From positions 171,538,040 to 171,602,039 of the forward strand of contig NC_090025.1 of the NCBI RefSeq assembly GCF_037176765.1: 64,000 nt of DNA, written 5' to 3'. The DNA comes from Anolis sagrei. Its lineage: Eukaryota; Chordata; Lepidosauria; Squamata; Anolidae. The translations under genes and the position numbers were made by a program. Shown here in pieces: positions 54,401 to 64,000 of the stretch. Below the pieces are notes generated by a model, which was not told the DNA's origin, made no database searches, and was given only the letters and a program-made list of their open reading frames with translations. The stretch's first letter is position 1; every line of letters starts with the position of its first letter.

Positions 54401-56014
54401 GAGATACGCATGGGGCAATTAGAACAGCTTTATCAGTGGAGGACAAACTGACATAGATAAGAGAGGAATTAATGCGAGTCTGCATTAAAGCTCAGAAAAG
54501 TTATTGGCTTAAACCATCTCTCCCAGAATTTCCTAGATAACTGAATGAATGAATGTTATTATGGTCTAAGACCAGAAGTTTGAAACATGGAAACATTAAA
54601 ACCAGAAGTTCCAAACATTAAAATCAGAACATCCAAGAAAGTGTAATCGGTTTCATATTTAAAACAACTACAACAACCTAATGAATTAGAATCATAGAAT
54701 CATTGAGTTGGAAGAGCCTTGTGAGTCATCCAGTCCAACCCCCTAGCCAAGAAGTAAGAAAATCACATTCAAAGCACTCCTGATAGTGGCCATCCAGTCT
54801 CTGTTTAAAAGCCTCCAAAGAAGGAGCCTCCACCAGACTCCGGGGCAGAGAGTTCCATTGCTGAACAACTCTCACAGTTAGTTCTTCCTCATGTTCAGGT
54901 GGAATCTCCTTTCCTGTAGTTTGAAGCCATTGTTCTGCATCCTTGTCTCCCAGGCAGCAGAAAACAAACTTGCTCCCTCCTCCCTATGACTTCCCCTCAC
55001 ATCTTGATCCATTGCCCTCATCATGTCTCCTCTCAGCCTTCTCTTCTGCAGGCTAAACAAAACAATAAAAACTATAAAACACAAGTCCTCAGCATCTCAT
55101 CACTAAAATAATTTTTCCATTGCATTGTCCAGTCGTTGCGTGGATCTCAATTAGTCTGTTACACTGCGTCTGCAAATGCCTGCTCAAGTAGCCAGGTTTT
55201 GACTCTGTTTTGAAATGTTAGAAGGGAAGAGGCCGCTCTAATATCCCTAGGGAGGGCATTCCATAGCCGAGGGGCCACCGCTAAGAACGCCCTGTCTCTC
55301 GTCCCCACCAATCACATCTGCGAAGGGACCGGAACCAAGAGCAGGGCCTCACCAGACGATCTTAAGTGCCTAGATGGTTCATAGGGAGAGGTGTGTTTGG
55401 ATAGGTAAACTAGGCTGGAACCGATTACCTCAAAACTGCTTGCAAAATCCTCTAATACAGTGGTTCTAAACCTGGGATCCCCAGATGTTTTTGGCCTTCA
55501 ACTCCCAGAAATCTTAAAAGCTAGTAAACTGGCTGGGATTTCTCGGAGTTGTAGGACAAAAACATCTGGGGACCCCAAGTTGAGAACCACTGCTCTAATA
55601 TAATAGGAATGGAATAATGGATGATGAGACTGGATTCTGATTTTACTGTTGAGGCGCTAATGATTGTTATTCTAATGTTAATGATTTATGTTACAATTGT
55701 TTTTAATTGCCCTATACTTATCGTGATGTTTTGTATTGATGTTGTTCACTACTTTGAGTCGCCTGAGGGCTGAGAAAAGCGGTATATAAATAAAGTAAGT
55801 AAATAAATAAATAAATAATATGAGGGACGTTCAAGTCTCCAAACATAAAGGCCGGGGCAATCTGTTTAGGCCTTAAATGTCAAATTAGTACATTTTAGGA
55901 AATGATCCCAAATATTCTTTCTCTGTAGGTTGTTCTAGAGTGGAGTCAGGACCAGTACCATGTCTTGTTTGACTCTTACAGAGACAACGTTGCTGGGAAA
56001 TCCTTCCAGAACAG
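51324..56014 (+). CDS. GNPTAB: GlcNAc-1-phosphotransferase alpha/beta subunit, exons 1-2 (partial)
   Basis: Exon 1 51324-51440 and exon 2 55929-56014 join in phase 0 and give 68 codons plus two bases. Translation: [20 protein letters not shown], a membrane segment (about 20-36), then [20 protein letters not shown] and VAGKSFQN. This is almost identical to human GNPTAB. The product is the Golgi membrane enzyme that adds GlcNAc-1-phosphate to lysosomal hydrolases, the first step of the mannose-6-phosphate tag; its loss causes mucolipidosis II/III. Lys-4 and Ser-15, sites of human disease changes affecting Golgi retention, are both kept. Exon 3 (human LCLPMPIDVVYTWVNG) was sought up to 64000 and not found, so intron 2 exceeds 7.9 kb. 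Confidence 0.97.
51805..52550. repeat. P2 MITE with minisatellite expansion of one arm
   Basis: Starts 'agcaggcatgggcc' and ends 'aagttggcccatgcctg', the P2 termini. In between, a unit of about 61 bp (lead text 'ccaactcccaccattcctaa', then cagcctcaggccccttcc) is repeated about eight times from 51840 to 52340. The right arm ('aagggcctgagtctgttat') is single. In GNPTAB intron 1. Confidence 0.88.
52614..52766. mobile_element. Palindromic MITE (family P3)
   Basis: Fold-back: 'cttccacacagccctctat' / 'atagggctgtgtggaag', with 'agaatatcaaggcagaaaat' mirrored inside. Confidence 0.88.
52770..52905 (-). mobile_element. CR1/L3-like LINE tail
   Basis: The minus strand resembles an old CR1-type tail ('ctccagagaaggaaattctg' on plus). 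Confidence 0.65.
52921..53331. mobile_element. Penelope-like element 3' end with inverted piece
   Basis: 52921-53250 is the 3' region in minus orientation ('gaaggctttcttagctggaa'). 53262-53330 is the same region in plus orientation ('ctgaggatgcctgccatag'). The join is near 53255. Confidence 0.82.
53332..53391. mobile_element. P2 MITE right-half fragment
   Basis: 'cctaacagtgggagttgaag' to 'tttgcccatgcctg'. The left half is absent. Confidence 0.7.
53582..54200 (-). mobile_element. CR1 LINE, 5'-truncated
   Basis: The minus frame at 53606-54202 reads 198 codons of CR1 ORF2 C-terminus: [59 protein letters not shown]. The RT catalytic part is beyond the truncation. In GNPTAB intron 1. Confidence 0.93.
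54536..55440 (-). mobile_element. L2 LINE 3' end, split by CR1
   Basis: Minus strand 55440-55085 translates to an L2-type ORF2 C-terminus: [18 protein letters not shown], then [19 protein letters not shown] (the 'LWNxLP..FK..LKTxLF' motif). The 3' UTR continues to 54690 and, after a CR1 insertion, to an attc-repeat tail at about 54536. Confidence 0.78.
54690..55060 (-). mobile_element. CR1 LINE 3' end, nested in L2
   Basis: The minus strand encodes [20 protein letters not shown] and [14 protein letters not shown], then the CR1 tail ending 'tctatgattc' near 54690. Confidence 0.9.
55458..55592. mobile_element. Palindromic hAT MITE with SPIN-like ends
   Basis: Ends cagtggttctaaacctggg / agttgagaaccactg, perfect 8-bp TSD ctctaata (55450-55457 and 55593-55600). 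The interior is a fold-back (aactcccagaaatc / gatttctcggagtt). The terminal 10 bp equals that of SPIN. Confidence 0.93.
55640..55822 (+). mobile_element. L2-type LINE 3' end
   Basis: 'ttgagtcgcctgagggctga' then (aaat)n, as at 11955-12185. Confidence 0.75.
55929..56014 (+). other. GNPTAB: GNPTAB exon 2
   Basis: 86 bp after acceptor ag at 55927-55928, donor gtacgt at 56015. Residues 40-67 and two bases of Arg-68. Confidence 0.96.
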
Positions 56015-56429
56015 GTACGTCTCAGGTGGGCTAGAGCAACAGTGCTTCTTCTTCGTGTTTTGGCAAATACGTGGTACTGATGTCGAAAAACAACAAATAT
56101 TCCTATCAGCATCAGCTACAGTTGCTTGAGTTACCATCAGTCAATGCTACTGAAACAGTTTGGATTGTAAGGAAAAGTCCTGTGCATCTTTTACCCATAC
56201 CCTGGTACTATATTTGTCTTCCCTTCCTTTTGTTCCTTGGTTTGTATGAGACAGATATCTGATGGTTTGGAGAACACTGCAGAACAAACAATCTGGCTGT
56301 ACTTTTCTGTAAGGTGGGACTCAGGAGAAAGCTGACAAATCTTTTCCATATGAAAGCTTTCTGAATGCGTTGTATTGAACTAGGTTTTCAAAGAATAATC
56401 AGGAAATATGTGCTATGACAATCGTAATG

Positions 56430-56708
56430 GCCACGGTGGACGATTTTTGGATCAAGTGATTCTAATATTTATATTAGGTTGCTTTTGTTGCTTTGTCTTA
56501 ATGTTTATATGTTGCCTATGTTTAATGGTTTTAATGATTTTAATTTATAGTTATTTGTCAGTGTTTAGTTATGTGATTTGATTTTATGATATGTATGTTG
56601 GCATTGAATTTTTGCCATTAATATGTTATAAACTGACTTGAGTCCCCCCTACCCCAGGGATGAGAAAGGCAGTATATAAATATACTAAATAAATACATAA
56701 AAATAAAT
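56430..56708 (+). mobile_element. L2-type LINE 3' end
   Basis: AT-rich 3' UTR ending 'cttgagtcccccctacccc' and 'aatatactaaataaata'. Confidence 0.65.
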
Positions 56709-57087
56709 TGCTTGTAATGTTTGTGAAAACCAATATGGTGATATAAGAACTTGGTGTGCTTGTGTATTTAAATTGCCTTTCTATTACCACGAATTTTATA
56801 GTTTTTTCTATAGCAAGAAATACTTCCTCTGAAATACAGCCTATAGTACTTCATATTTCTCATTTTCCAGGTGCTAACTGGCCCTAACCCTGATTAGTTT
56901 GTAAATGCAAATAGGATGTGGTGCCAGTAAATGATCTATATAACTTTCATTATTTGTTTATTTAAACAAGATAAGTTCTGTTTGATGGCTCTCCAGATAT
57001 TGTTGAATAGCAGGTCCTACAGGCTTAACCAGCCTAGCCAATGATGAGGAGTTCTGGGAGTTGCAGCCTACTAACAAATATAGGGTC

Positions 57088-57094
<7 letters not shown>

Positions 57095-57140
<46 letters not shown>
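57095..57140. repeat. (TA)n microsatellite
   Basis: Perfect TA dinucleotide run preceded by gtgtgta. Confidence 0.98.
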
Positions 57141-57142
<2 letters not shown>

Positions 57143-57296
57143 AAAAAATCAATATGGAGTATATAGTTCTAATTGCCCTCACTTTATCCTTACAGCAATC
57201 AGCAGTCTCAGGAACAGTAACATTAGTCATGAGAACAACTCATGAGGATTAGCCCTGTCTCAGCAGCAGATTAATATACAACACAATAACCCCTGC

Positions 57297-57548
57297 TGGA
57301 GCCCCTGATGGCACATGGGTTAGACCCTTGTGCCAGCAGGACTGCTGACCGAAAGGTCTGTTCGAATCCGGGGAGTGGGGTGAGCTCCCATCTGTCAGTT
57401 CAAGCTTCCCATGCAGGGACATGAGAGAAGCCTCCTACAGGATGGTAAAACATCCAGACGTCTCCTGGGCAACGTCCTCGCAGACGGCCAATTCTCTCAT
57501 ACCAGAAGCGACTTGCAGTATCTCAAGTCGCTCCTGACACTAAAAACA
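57297..57548 (+). mobile_element. tRNA-derived SINE (S1)
   Basis: Full-length S1 from 'tggagcccctgatggcac' to 'tcgctcctgacac' and an A-rich tail. In GNPTAB intron 2, same strand. Confidence 0.9.
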
Positions 57549-57559
57549 AAACCCTGCTC

Positions 57560-58290
57560 TCTGGAAACTGCATGTAGATTTGTTTATATCTCCGTGTAGG
57601 ATTCATGAGATGCAATAAATACCTAGTTCAGCCCTCTCTCAAGTCTTGATTTCAAGTCTGGTTTAGCATTTAAGTAAAAATGAAATAGAAATAGACATGA
57701 TATCTGCCTGCTTTTTGATCTGTACAAACTTTATAGGTTACCTCCAGATGTATGCATACCATAAAACAGATAAACAGTTGAATCTGAGTAATCATTTGCC
57801 AAAATATTGCATTTGTTCGTTAAGGTCACATGTGAGTTTTGTTTTATGGAAGCATATTAGTAGGTGAGAAAGGAAATGAGAAAAATACAAAGTTTTATAG
57901 TTCAGTAAAAAATGGGGTGGAGTGGAAGTGAAGAATGGCAGTAGCTGTTCAGTCTTGATTACTCATTTGTTACTGTCTAAATTATTTTTTCCCAAAGAGT
58001 CACAGGGCATTAATGATTCTGAGTCATTGTGAGATGAAAGCTTGTAACCTACAAAGGAGTCTCAAGATCACTTCAGTTCACTGACTAATGATATCAGTAT
58101 AAAACGGTGGTCCTTAAGGTCATTTTTCTGTAGAAGCAGTATCTGAAATAATTAGTTAAAATAGCATTGAAAAGAAAGTCTAAAATTCCATAAATTCAGC
58201 AAAAAATATGTCGTGAAATCGAGTCTTATCTTTTAAAAAAGAATGTTATCAATTTGTAGTAATTCTCACAAAGCTGAGAATTGTAATGAT
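57560..58290. other. Unannotated intron sequence (GNPTAB intron 2)
   Basis: No exon or named repeat recognised. Confidence 0.4.
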
Positions 58291-58736
58291 TTATATTAGG
58301 GGTCCCCAAACTAAGGCCCGCAGGCTGGGTGTAACTCTGCCAATGTCATTTACCCAGTACTTGTCCTAAACTTTAGACTTAGGGTTGCCCTAAGTTTGAA
58401 ACGACTTGAAGGCACACAACAACAACAACAATCCTGTGTTGTTGAAGGCTGTCATGGCCGAAATCACTGGGTTGCTGTGCGTTTTCAGGGCTGTATGGTC
58501 ATGTTCCAGAAGCATTCTCTCTTGACATTTCACCCACATCTATGGCAGGCATCCTCAGCGGTTGTGAGGTTTGTTGGAAACTAGGCAAGTGAGGTTTATA
58601 TATCTGTGGAATATCCAGGGTGGGAGAAAGAACACTTGTCTGCTTGAGGCGAGTGTGAATGTTGCAAATGGCCACCTTGATTAGCATTTAATGGCCTTGC
58701 AGCTTAAAAATCTGGCTGGTTGCTGCCTGAGGGAAT

Positions 58737-59942
58737 CATAGAATCATAGAATCAAAGAGTTGGAAGAGACCTCATGGGCCATCCAGTCCAACCCCCTGCC
58801 AAGAAGCAGGAATATTGCATTCAAATCACCCCTGACAAATGGCCATCCAGCCTCTGCTTAAAAGCTTCCAAAGAAGGAGCCTCCACCACACTCCGGGGCA
58901 GAGAGTTCCACTGCTGAACGGCTCTCACAGTCAGGAAGTTCTTCCTAATGTTCAGATGGAATTTCCTCTCTTGTAGTTTGAAGCCATTGTTCCGCGTCCT
59001 AGTCTCCAAGGAAGCAGAAAACAAGCTTGCTCCCCCTCCCCCCCCCCCCCCCCCCGTGGCTTCCTCTCACATATTTATACATGGCTATCATATCTCCTCT
59101 CAGCCTTCTCTTCTTCAGGCTAAACATGCCCAGCTCCCCAAGCCGCTCCTCATAGGGCTTGTTCTCCAGACCCTTGATCATTTTAGTCGCCCTCCTCTGG
59201 ACACATTCCAGCTTGTCAATATCTCTCTTGAATTGTGGTGCCCAGAATTGGACACAGTATTCCAGGTGTGGTCTAACCAAAGCAGAATAGAGGGGTAGCA
59301 TTACTTCCTTAGATCTAGACACTATGCTCCTATTGATGCAGGCCAAAATCCCATTGGCTTTTTTTGCCGCCACATCACATTGTTGGCTCATGTTTAACTT
59401 GTTGTCCACGAGGACGCCAAGATCTTTTTCACACGTACTGCTCTCGAGCCAGGCGTCACCCATTCTGTATCTTTGCATTTCATTTTTTCTGCCAAAGTGG
59501 AGTATCTTGCATTTGTCACTGTTGAACTTCATTTTGTTAGTTTTGGCCCATCTCTCTAATCTGTCAAGATCGTTTTGAATCCTGCTCCTGTCCTCTGGAC
59601 TATTGGCTATCCCTCCCAATTTGGTGTCGTCTGCAAACTTGATGATCATGCCTTCTAGCCCTTCATCTAAGTCATTAATAAAGATGTTGAACAGGACCGG
59701 GCCCAGGACGGAACCCTGCGGCACTCCACTTGTCACTTCTTTCCAAGATGAAGAGGAAGCGTTAGTGAGCACTCTCTGTGTTCGTCCACTTAACCAATTA
59801 CAGATCCACCTCACCGTAGTTTTGCCTAGCCCACATTGGACTAGTTTCCTTGCCAGAAGATCATGGGGGACCTTGTCGAAGGCCTTACTGAAATCCAGGT
59901 ACGCTACATCCACGGCATTCCCCGCATCTACCCAGCTTGTAG
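58737..59942 (-). mobile_element. CR1 LINE with long open RT frame
   Basis: The minus frame at 58999-59913 is open for 304 codons. RT motif A ([18 protein letters not shown]), motif B ([20 protein letters not shown]), catalytic box FADDTKLGG, and C-terminal [20 protein letters not shown] are all present. A G/C homopolymer (59034-59055) disturbs the C-terminus; the rest and the 3' tail follow to 58737. 5'-truncated. The youngest-looking CR1 in the window. Confidence 0.95.
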
Positions 59943-60009
59943 CTCTAACCTTTGTTGGGATGTTTAATTGGCCCTGATAGATTCTTGTCTGGAACTCCCC
60001 TGCCTTTTG

Positions 60010-60220
60010 AGTGTTCCTCTCTACTCAGCATTTCTATTGCGCAGCATGGTACTGTTTTGATGATGTTATGTTTGATTGTGATACGTTCTTATGTTGTTTT
60101 GTTTTGTTTTGATTTTATTGTGTTATGTCTTAATTCTGTGCTCTTTGGGCTTGTCCCCTTGTAAGCCGTCTGAGTCCCTTTGGGGAGATGAAGGCAGGGT
60201 ATAAAAATAAAGTTGTTGTT
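60010..60220 (+). mobile_element. L2-type LINE 3' end
   Basis: 'aagccgtctgagtccctttg' and 'aataaagttgttgttattt'. Confidence 0.7.
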
Positions 60221-60475
60221 ATTTGAAACACAACAAGATGAGTCCACAGTAAACAAGATCACTCTGCTGGCTGTTGTATTGGATCACATGTTGGACACTT
60301 CCCAAGTGTCTAGGACTGTGTGATGTATCGGCGAATAATGCATGCAGATCCCAGTACGATGGCCTTTTGCAGCCAGCAGATGGTAATCTTGCCAGGGCGG
60401 ATTGTGTTTAAATGCAGGCCAAGGTCTATAGGCACTGCACCTAGTGTGCCGATCACCACTGGGACCACCAGATTA
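60221..60475 (-). mobile_element. Dong/R4-like LINE 3' end
   Basis: Reverse complement of 39880-40136 (text 'gtgtctaggactgtgtgat', 'gccgatcaccactgggacca'). Confidence 0.75.
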
Positions 60476-60790
60476 TTATTATTATTGTTGTTTTTGTTGT
60501 TGTTATTTATTTGTTTATTGTCCTGATTTTAGAGTTTTTAATAGCTGGATTTTGTTCATTTTCATGGTTTCCTCCTTTCTGATGAAATTGTCCACAAGCT
60601 TGTGGATTTCAATGACTTTTCTGTATAGTCAGACATGGTAGTTGTTAGAGTTTTCCAGCATTTCTGTGCTCTCAAATAATTTGCTGTGTCCAGGTTGGTT
60701 CATCAAGTGCTCTGCTATGACTGATTTCTCTGATTGAATTAGTCTGCAGTGCCTTTCATGTTCCATCATTCGTGCTTACGTGCCGAATTT

Positions 60791-60987
60791 GGGCACTGTA
60801 ATCCTAATTAACTTGACTATTTGTTGAATCTGTACAATGTTTTAAATGGATTTTACTGTTTTAATTGTCATTTTATTGGTGTATATGTTGATAGCATCGT
60901 TGGGTGCTTATGTAAGGCCGCCCTGAGTCCCCATGTGGGGAGAAGGGTGGGATAGATATGTATGTAATAAATAAAATTAAAAAAATA
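60791..60987 (+). mobile_element. L2-type LINE 3' end
   Basis: 'ggccgccctgagtcccca' and an aataaaat-type tail, ending where the host hAT resumes. Confidence 0.7.
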
Positions 60988-61179
60988 TCTCATCACCCAA
61001 AAGCAGGCCCACACTTCCCATTGAAATACTGGTAAGTTTATGTTGCTTAAAATTGGTCTTCATTTGAAATATTGTATTGTTCTTTCATATTTTTTGCACT
61101 GCAAATAAGCACCCCCCCAAAAAACAGTCATGGTGACTGTGAACTGGCCCTCTGCTTAAAAAATTGAGGACCCCTGGTT

Positions 61180-62330
61180 TATGTGAACACTTTTTCCTTT
61201 ATTATTGTTGCATGCCTTAAAATCCTTTCTAACAAATGGCTGCTCTGAGGTGACTCTATCAAGGAATTTTCTGCAGCTGAGAGTGTATGACCAGCTCAAT
61301 TCCACCCACTGAGTTGACAACGCTGAGCAAAGTTTTGAGCCCTACTCTCCAGAGAGTTGTAGTCCAACACTCAATCTCGTATGCCACTCTGTCTCCGGCC
61401 TTTCACTTGAAATATTTCTGTTCATTGTTGAAAGAAGATGAATGGGATTTTTTTTTCAGTATGCAGCAGCTGAATCAGGATGTGGTTGATGCAATCGTAT
61501 AAATTGGTTTCAGCAGATACACATAAATAATGAGCTATCTTGGAAATGGGACTCCAGTCTAGACCTGAAATTCATTGATGTTTCATATATAGCTTATGCA
61601 CATTGCCTGAAGGTAATTTTATGCACAATATTTTAATACATTTGCACATGAAACGAAGTTTATGTGTGCTGAACTATCAGAAAGTAAATGTTTTATGTAC
61701 TATCCCAGCCATCCATGTGGACATTTTTAATGTTGGAGTATTCCAGATTTCAGAATTCCAGATAAATGACAGTCAATCTCTATAGAATTTGTGTAATTTT
61801 GGACCTATATCAATAGACATATTTTACCATTTCTGGATTTTTAGAACAGGGGAAACAGCATCCATTCAGCCTCCCCCCCTTACCCGTCTTAACTATCACA
61901 GATGTGTTGTCCCACACCAGCACTTCAGATTTGTTGCATATGTAGAGCCAACGTCAACATCGTTCCCCATGTTAGGGGGATTTTATGGTAAAATGGAGTC
62001 AGAACATTCTTGAGTCCATGGTGTAATAATACCTTTGGTTGTGTTTGAGGTGGTTCAAACCTGTTTGGTTAGTTGAGTGGTGAACAGGTTCTGCAAATAA
62101 TTTGATTGATTGCTTTTGAGACCAGTATTGCACAGGGAAAATCAGGGAGGCAGTGTTAATATTTATCAACACCTTTATATAATAGTTGTACCACCATACC
62201 ATAGATTTTGTTTGAATCCAAAAACTAAAATGGGTTAGACCTGAATGGTATTGTGGATTGGAGAGTACCAGACAAGAAATGCTGTCTGAAACTCTGAAGA
62301 GACTTTGCTGTTCATACAGTTGGCTTTTCT
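61180..62330. other. Unannotated intron sequence (GNPTAB intron 2)
   Basis: No exon matching GNPTAB exon 3 and no named repeat. Confidence 0.4.
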
Positions 62331-62334
62331 TGGC

Positions 62335-62545
62335 CAAGACAAACCAGTGGTTGGCGGTTTGAATCCAGGGAGTGGGGTGAGCTCCCATCTGTCAGCTCCA
62401 GCTTCACGTGTGGGGACATGAGAGAAGCCTCCCACAGGATGGTAAAACATCTGGGCATCCCCTGGGCAACATCCTTGCAAATAGCCAATTCTCTCACACC
62501 AGAAGCGACTTGCAGTTTCTCAAGTGGCTCCTGACACACAAAAAT
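62335..62545 (+). mobile_element. tRNA-derived SINE (S1), 5'-truncated
   Basis: It begins at the B-box region (ggcggtttgaatccaggg) and continues to the core and a short tail. Confidence 0.88.
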
Positions 62546-62789
62546 ATCTAAGAAAATGGATTTGAAATGCATATTTTTCTCCATGTCATCCTTTTAGTCA
62601 TCCTCGGAGCTTATTGGAGTATAACAGGATGGGAAAGCTGTATAGAGAAAACAGGGGCTATTTTCTCCCAGATGTCCCCCCGCCATGAGCACAAATACCT
62701 CTCTTTTCTTCTTTATGGCCAGATCTATACTGCCATATAATACTGTTTAAGCTGCATTATATGGCAGTGTTGCTCCAGCCTTAGTTGTA

Positions 62790-62985
62790 TCTATACTTTC
62801 AAGTTGCTTGTCAACTTATGGTGACACCATGAATTTTGTATAGAGTTTACACAGGCAAGGAATATTCATAGCTGATTTCTTTCCTCTGAAATGTAGCCCA
62901 CAGCATCCAGAATTTGTTAGTGGTCTCACATCCACATACTAATCGGGGCTGACCTTGCTTAGCGTCCAATATCAGACAACATTTG
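62790..62985 (-). mobile_element. 5S rRNA-derived SINE
   Basis: Plus-strand text 'atactaatcggggctgacc' then 'ttgcttagcgtccaatatca' is the reverse complement of 5S rRNA. The body at the left ('caacttatggtgac') is the SINE tail. Confidence 0.75.
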
Positions 62986-63530
62986 GAGCCTTTAGGGTAT
63001 TTTCATCTGTAGTCATTTCCGGACTTGAATTTGGGAGGAACTGCAGAAGACAATGGGGGTATTACGGAGTATTTCTGGCTGTCTGGGTAGGATCTTTTGG
63101 TGTGTTTTCATGTGTTTGTTGAATTTTTATTTTTTTGGGGATTGGTGGTAGACGTCAAGGATTACAAATGTGGAATAAGGAGGCTACATGTGGCCTGCAA
63201 GCTGCAGTCTGCCCATCCTTGGCTGTAGTAACTAACCCAAAGGTATGGAGTGCTCCTCATGTCAAAGAGGAAATTCAAACTCAGTCTCCCACACTATCCT
63301 GATGATTACAGCCAAAACTGGATCGGGATCTAGTACTAATCCAATCCCAGTTTAAGGCCAATTAAGAAAGCTCTGCTTGGAATGCTGAGATTAGTGTCTT
63401 GCATAGGACTACTGTGTATGGCAAGATTTCCTCTATGATGGTACCCTAATTGTGGGATTCTTTCTATCAGTCATTTAACTGGCTCCCTACAGTTAGAAAC
63501 AATAAATTTCAATTGGTGGCTTTTTTTTTT
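62986..63530. other. Unannotated intron sequence
   Basis: Nothing recognisable. Confidence 0.35.
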
Positions 63531-63770
63531 TTGGTTGCTCTGTGCCTTTAAATCATTTCCAACTTACAGTATTCCTCAGCCAAATAACACATCATTTGGT
63601 ATTTTTGGCAAGATATGTGCAAGGAGTGGTGTTTGTCTTGTCTTCCTCTGAGGCTGAAAGTACAGGTCATCTAGTGTTTTTTCATGGCTGAGTGGGGATT
63701 TGAATCCTTGTCTTCAAAATTGTAATCCAGTGCTCAGATCACTCACTACACCATGCTGGCTTTCAAACTG
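63531..63770 (+). mobile_element. SINE (family S4)
   Basis: Near-complete S4: 'tgtgcctttaaatcatttcc' at the start, 'cctctgaggctgaaagta', B-box-like 'gggatttgaatcctt', end 'ctacaccatgctggctttc'. Confidence 0.75.
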
Positions 63771-63834
63771 GTGTTTTAGATACCCTAAACTAAGGCACCA
63801 AATACTGTGATCTTGGAAATTCAACAAGGTTAAT

Positions 63835-63960
63835 CCTGGTTACTGCTTGGATCAGAGTTTGCTAAGGAATCCCAGGTACTGTAAGCAGTACTTCAAAGTT
63901 ACTGGCAGAACCACCTCTGAATATTCCTTCCCTAAGAAAACCATAAATTGACAAGCAAAT
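63835..63960 (+). mobile_element. 5S rRNA-derived SINE, truncated
   Basis: A diverged 5S 3' half ('ttactgcttggatcagagtt', 'ggaatcccaggtactgtaag') is followed by the SINE body 'cacctctgaatattccttcc'. Confidence 0.7.
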
Positions 63961-64000
63961 TGATGACATGATATGTGTTTTTAATTCATTGGTTTTAGTA

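Larger units (their letters stand above)
58434..60790 (-). mobile_element. Penelope-like element, split by CR1, L2 and R4 pieces
   Basis: Segments 58434-58735, 59943-60005 and 60528-60790 are consecutive parts of one Penelope-like 3' region in minus orientation; the last includes the end of the GIY-YIG region (text 'gtgctctgctatgactgatt'). CR1 and then L2-tail and R4-tail sequences separate them. Confidence 0.8.
58297..61176 (+). mobile_element. hAT MITE (family A), host of a large insertion nest
   Basis: Left part 58297-58433, right part 60988-61176, together about 325 bp of family A. Ends taggggtccccaaact / ttgaggacccctg. Eroded TSD atttatat / gtttatgt. About 2.55 kb of other elements lies between the halves. 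Confidence 0.85.

Noticed and set aside
57095-57140. TA run as an origin or cruciform regulatory site
   Set aside because: A plain dinucleotide microsatellite explains it.
56015-64000. GNPTAB exon 3
   Set aside because: No sequence encoding the expected PMPIDVVYTWVNG block was found on the plus strand.

Overview
The window is nuclear DNA of a squamate reptile, most likely an iguanian lizard (Anolis-like). Three kinds of evidence point there: two genes that are neighbours on human chromosome 12q23 (DRAM1 and GNPTAB); a repeat mix of BovB, CR1, L2 and Penelope-like retroelements, SPIN-type hAT transposons, and 5S- and tRNA-derived SINEs; and palindromic MITEs typical of lizard genomes. No bacterial or viral gene content was seen. 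Repeat edges were read by eye and can be off by a few bases; splice sites and target-site duplications (TSDs) were read base by base.

Two host genes are supported, in head-to-head (divergent) arrangement. DRAM1 lies on the minus strand (stop 17787, start 38388). All seven coding exons can be joined with GT-AG introns and consistent phases into a 238-codon protein, the human length. GNPTAB begins on the plus strand at 51324. Exons 1 and 2 (68 codons) are in the window and the rest lies beyond 64000. About 12.9 kb separates the two start codons, each of which sits in a CpG-rich block.

Layout: 1-17460 is gene-free sequence downstream of DRAM1. It holds a D34D mariner, a hAT MITE with a perfect TSD, a head-to-tail array of an unclassified repeat (family T) split by a BovB LINE, a solo LTR, SINEs and a hAT inside a Tigger-like element. 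17465-38388 is DRAM1, with introns rich in CR1, SINEs, palindromic MITEs, a deleted mariner, a SPIN-like hAT and a multi-level nest of insertions at 33845-35215. 38389-50960 is the intergenic region, with a Dong/R4-like LINE end, Penelope-like fold-backs, and a SPIN fragment invaded by an LTR that was itself invaded by BovB. 50960-64000 is the GNPTAB promoter, exons 1-2 and introns 1-2, including a minisatellite grown from a MITE arm and a 2.9 kb nest at 58297-61176.

The two proteins act in neighbouring processes: DRAM1 at the lysosome membrane in p53-linked autophagy, and GNPTAB in the Golgi, marking hydrolases for the lysosome. Their adjacency is old synteny, and I infer no operon-like link. 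I found no novel biochemical system. The most unusual material is structural: insertion nests, recurrent Penelope fold-backs, a retroelement ending about 16 bp from a splice donor, and a module shared by two unrelated-looking repeat families.
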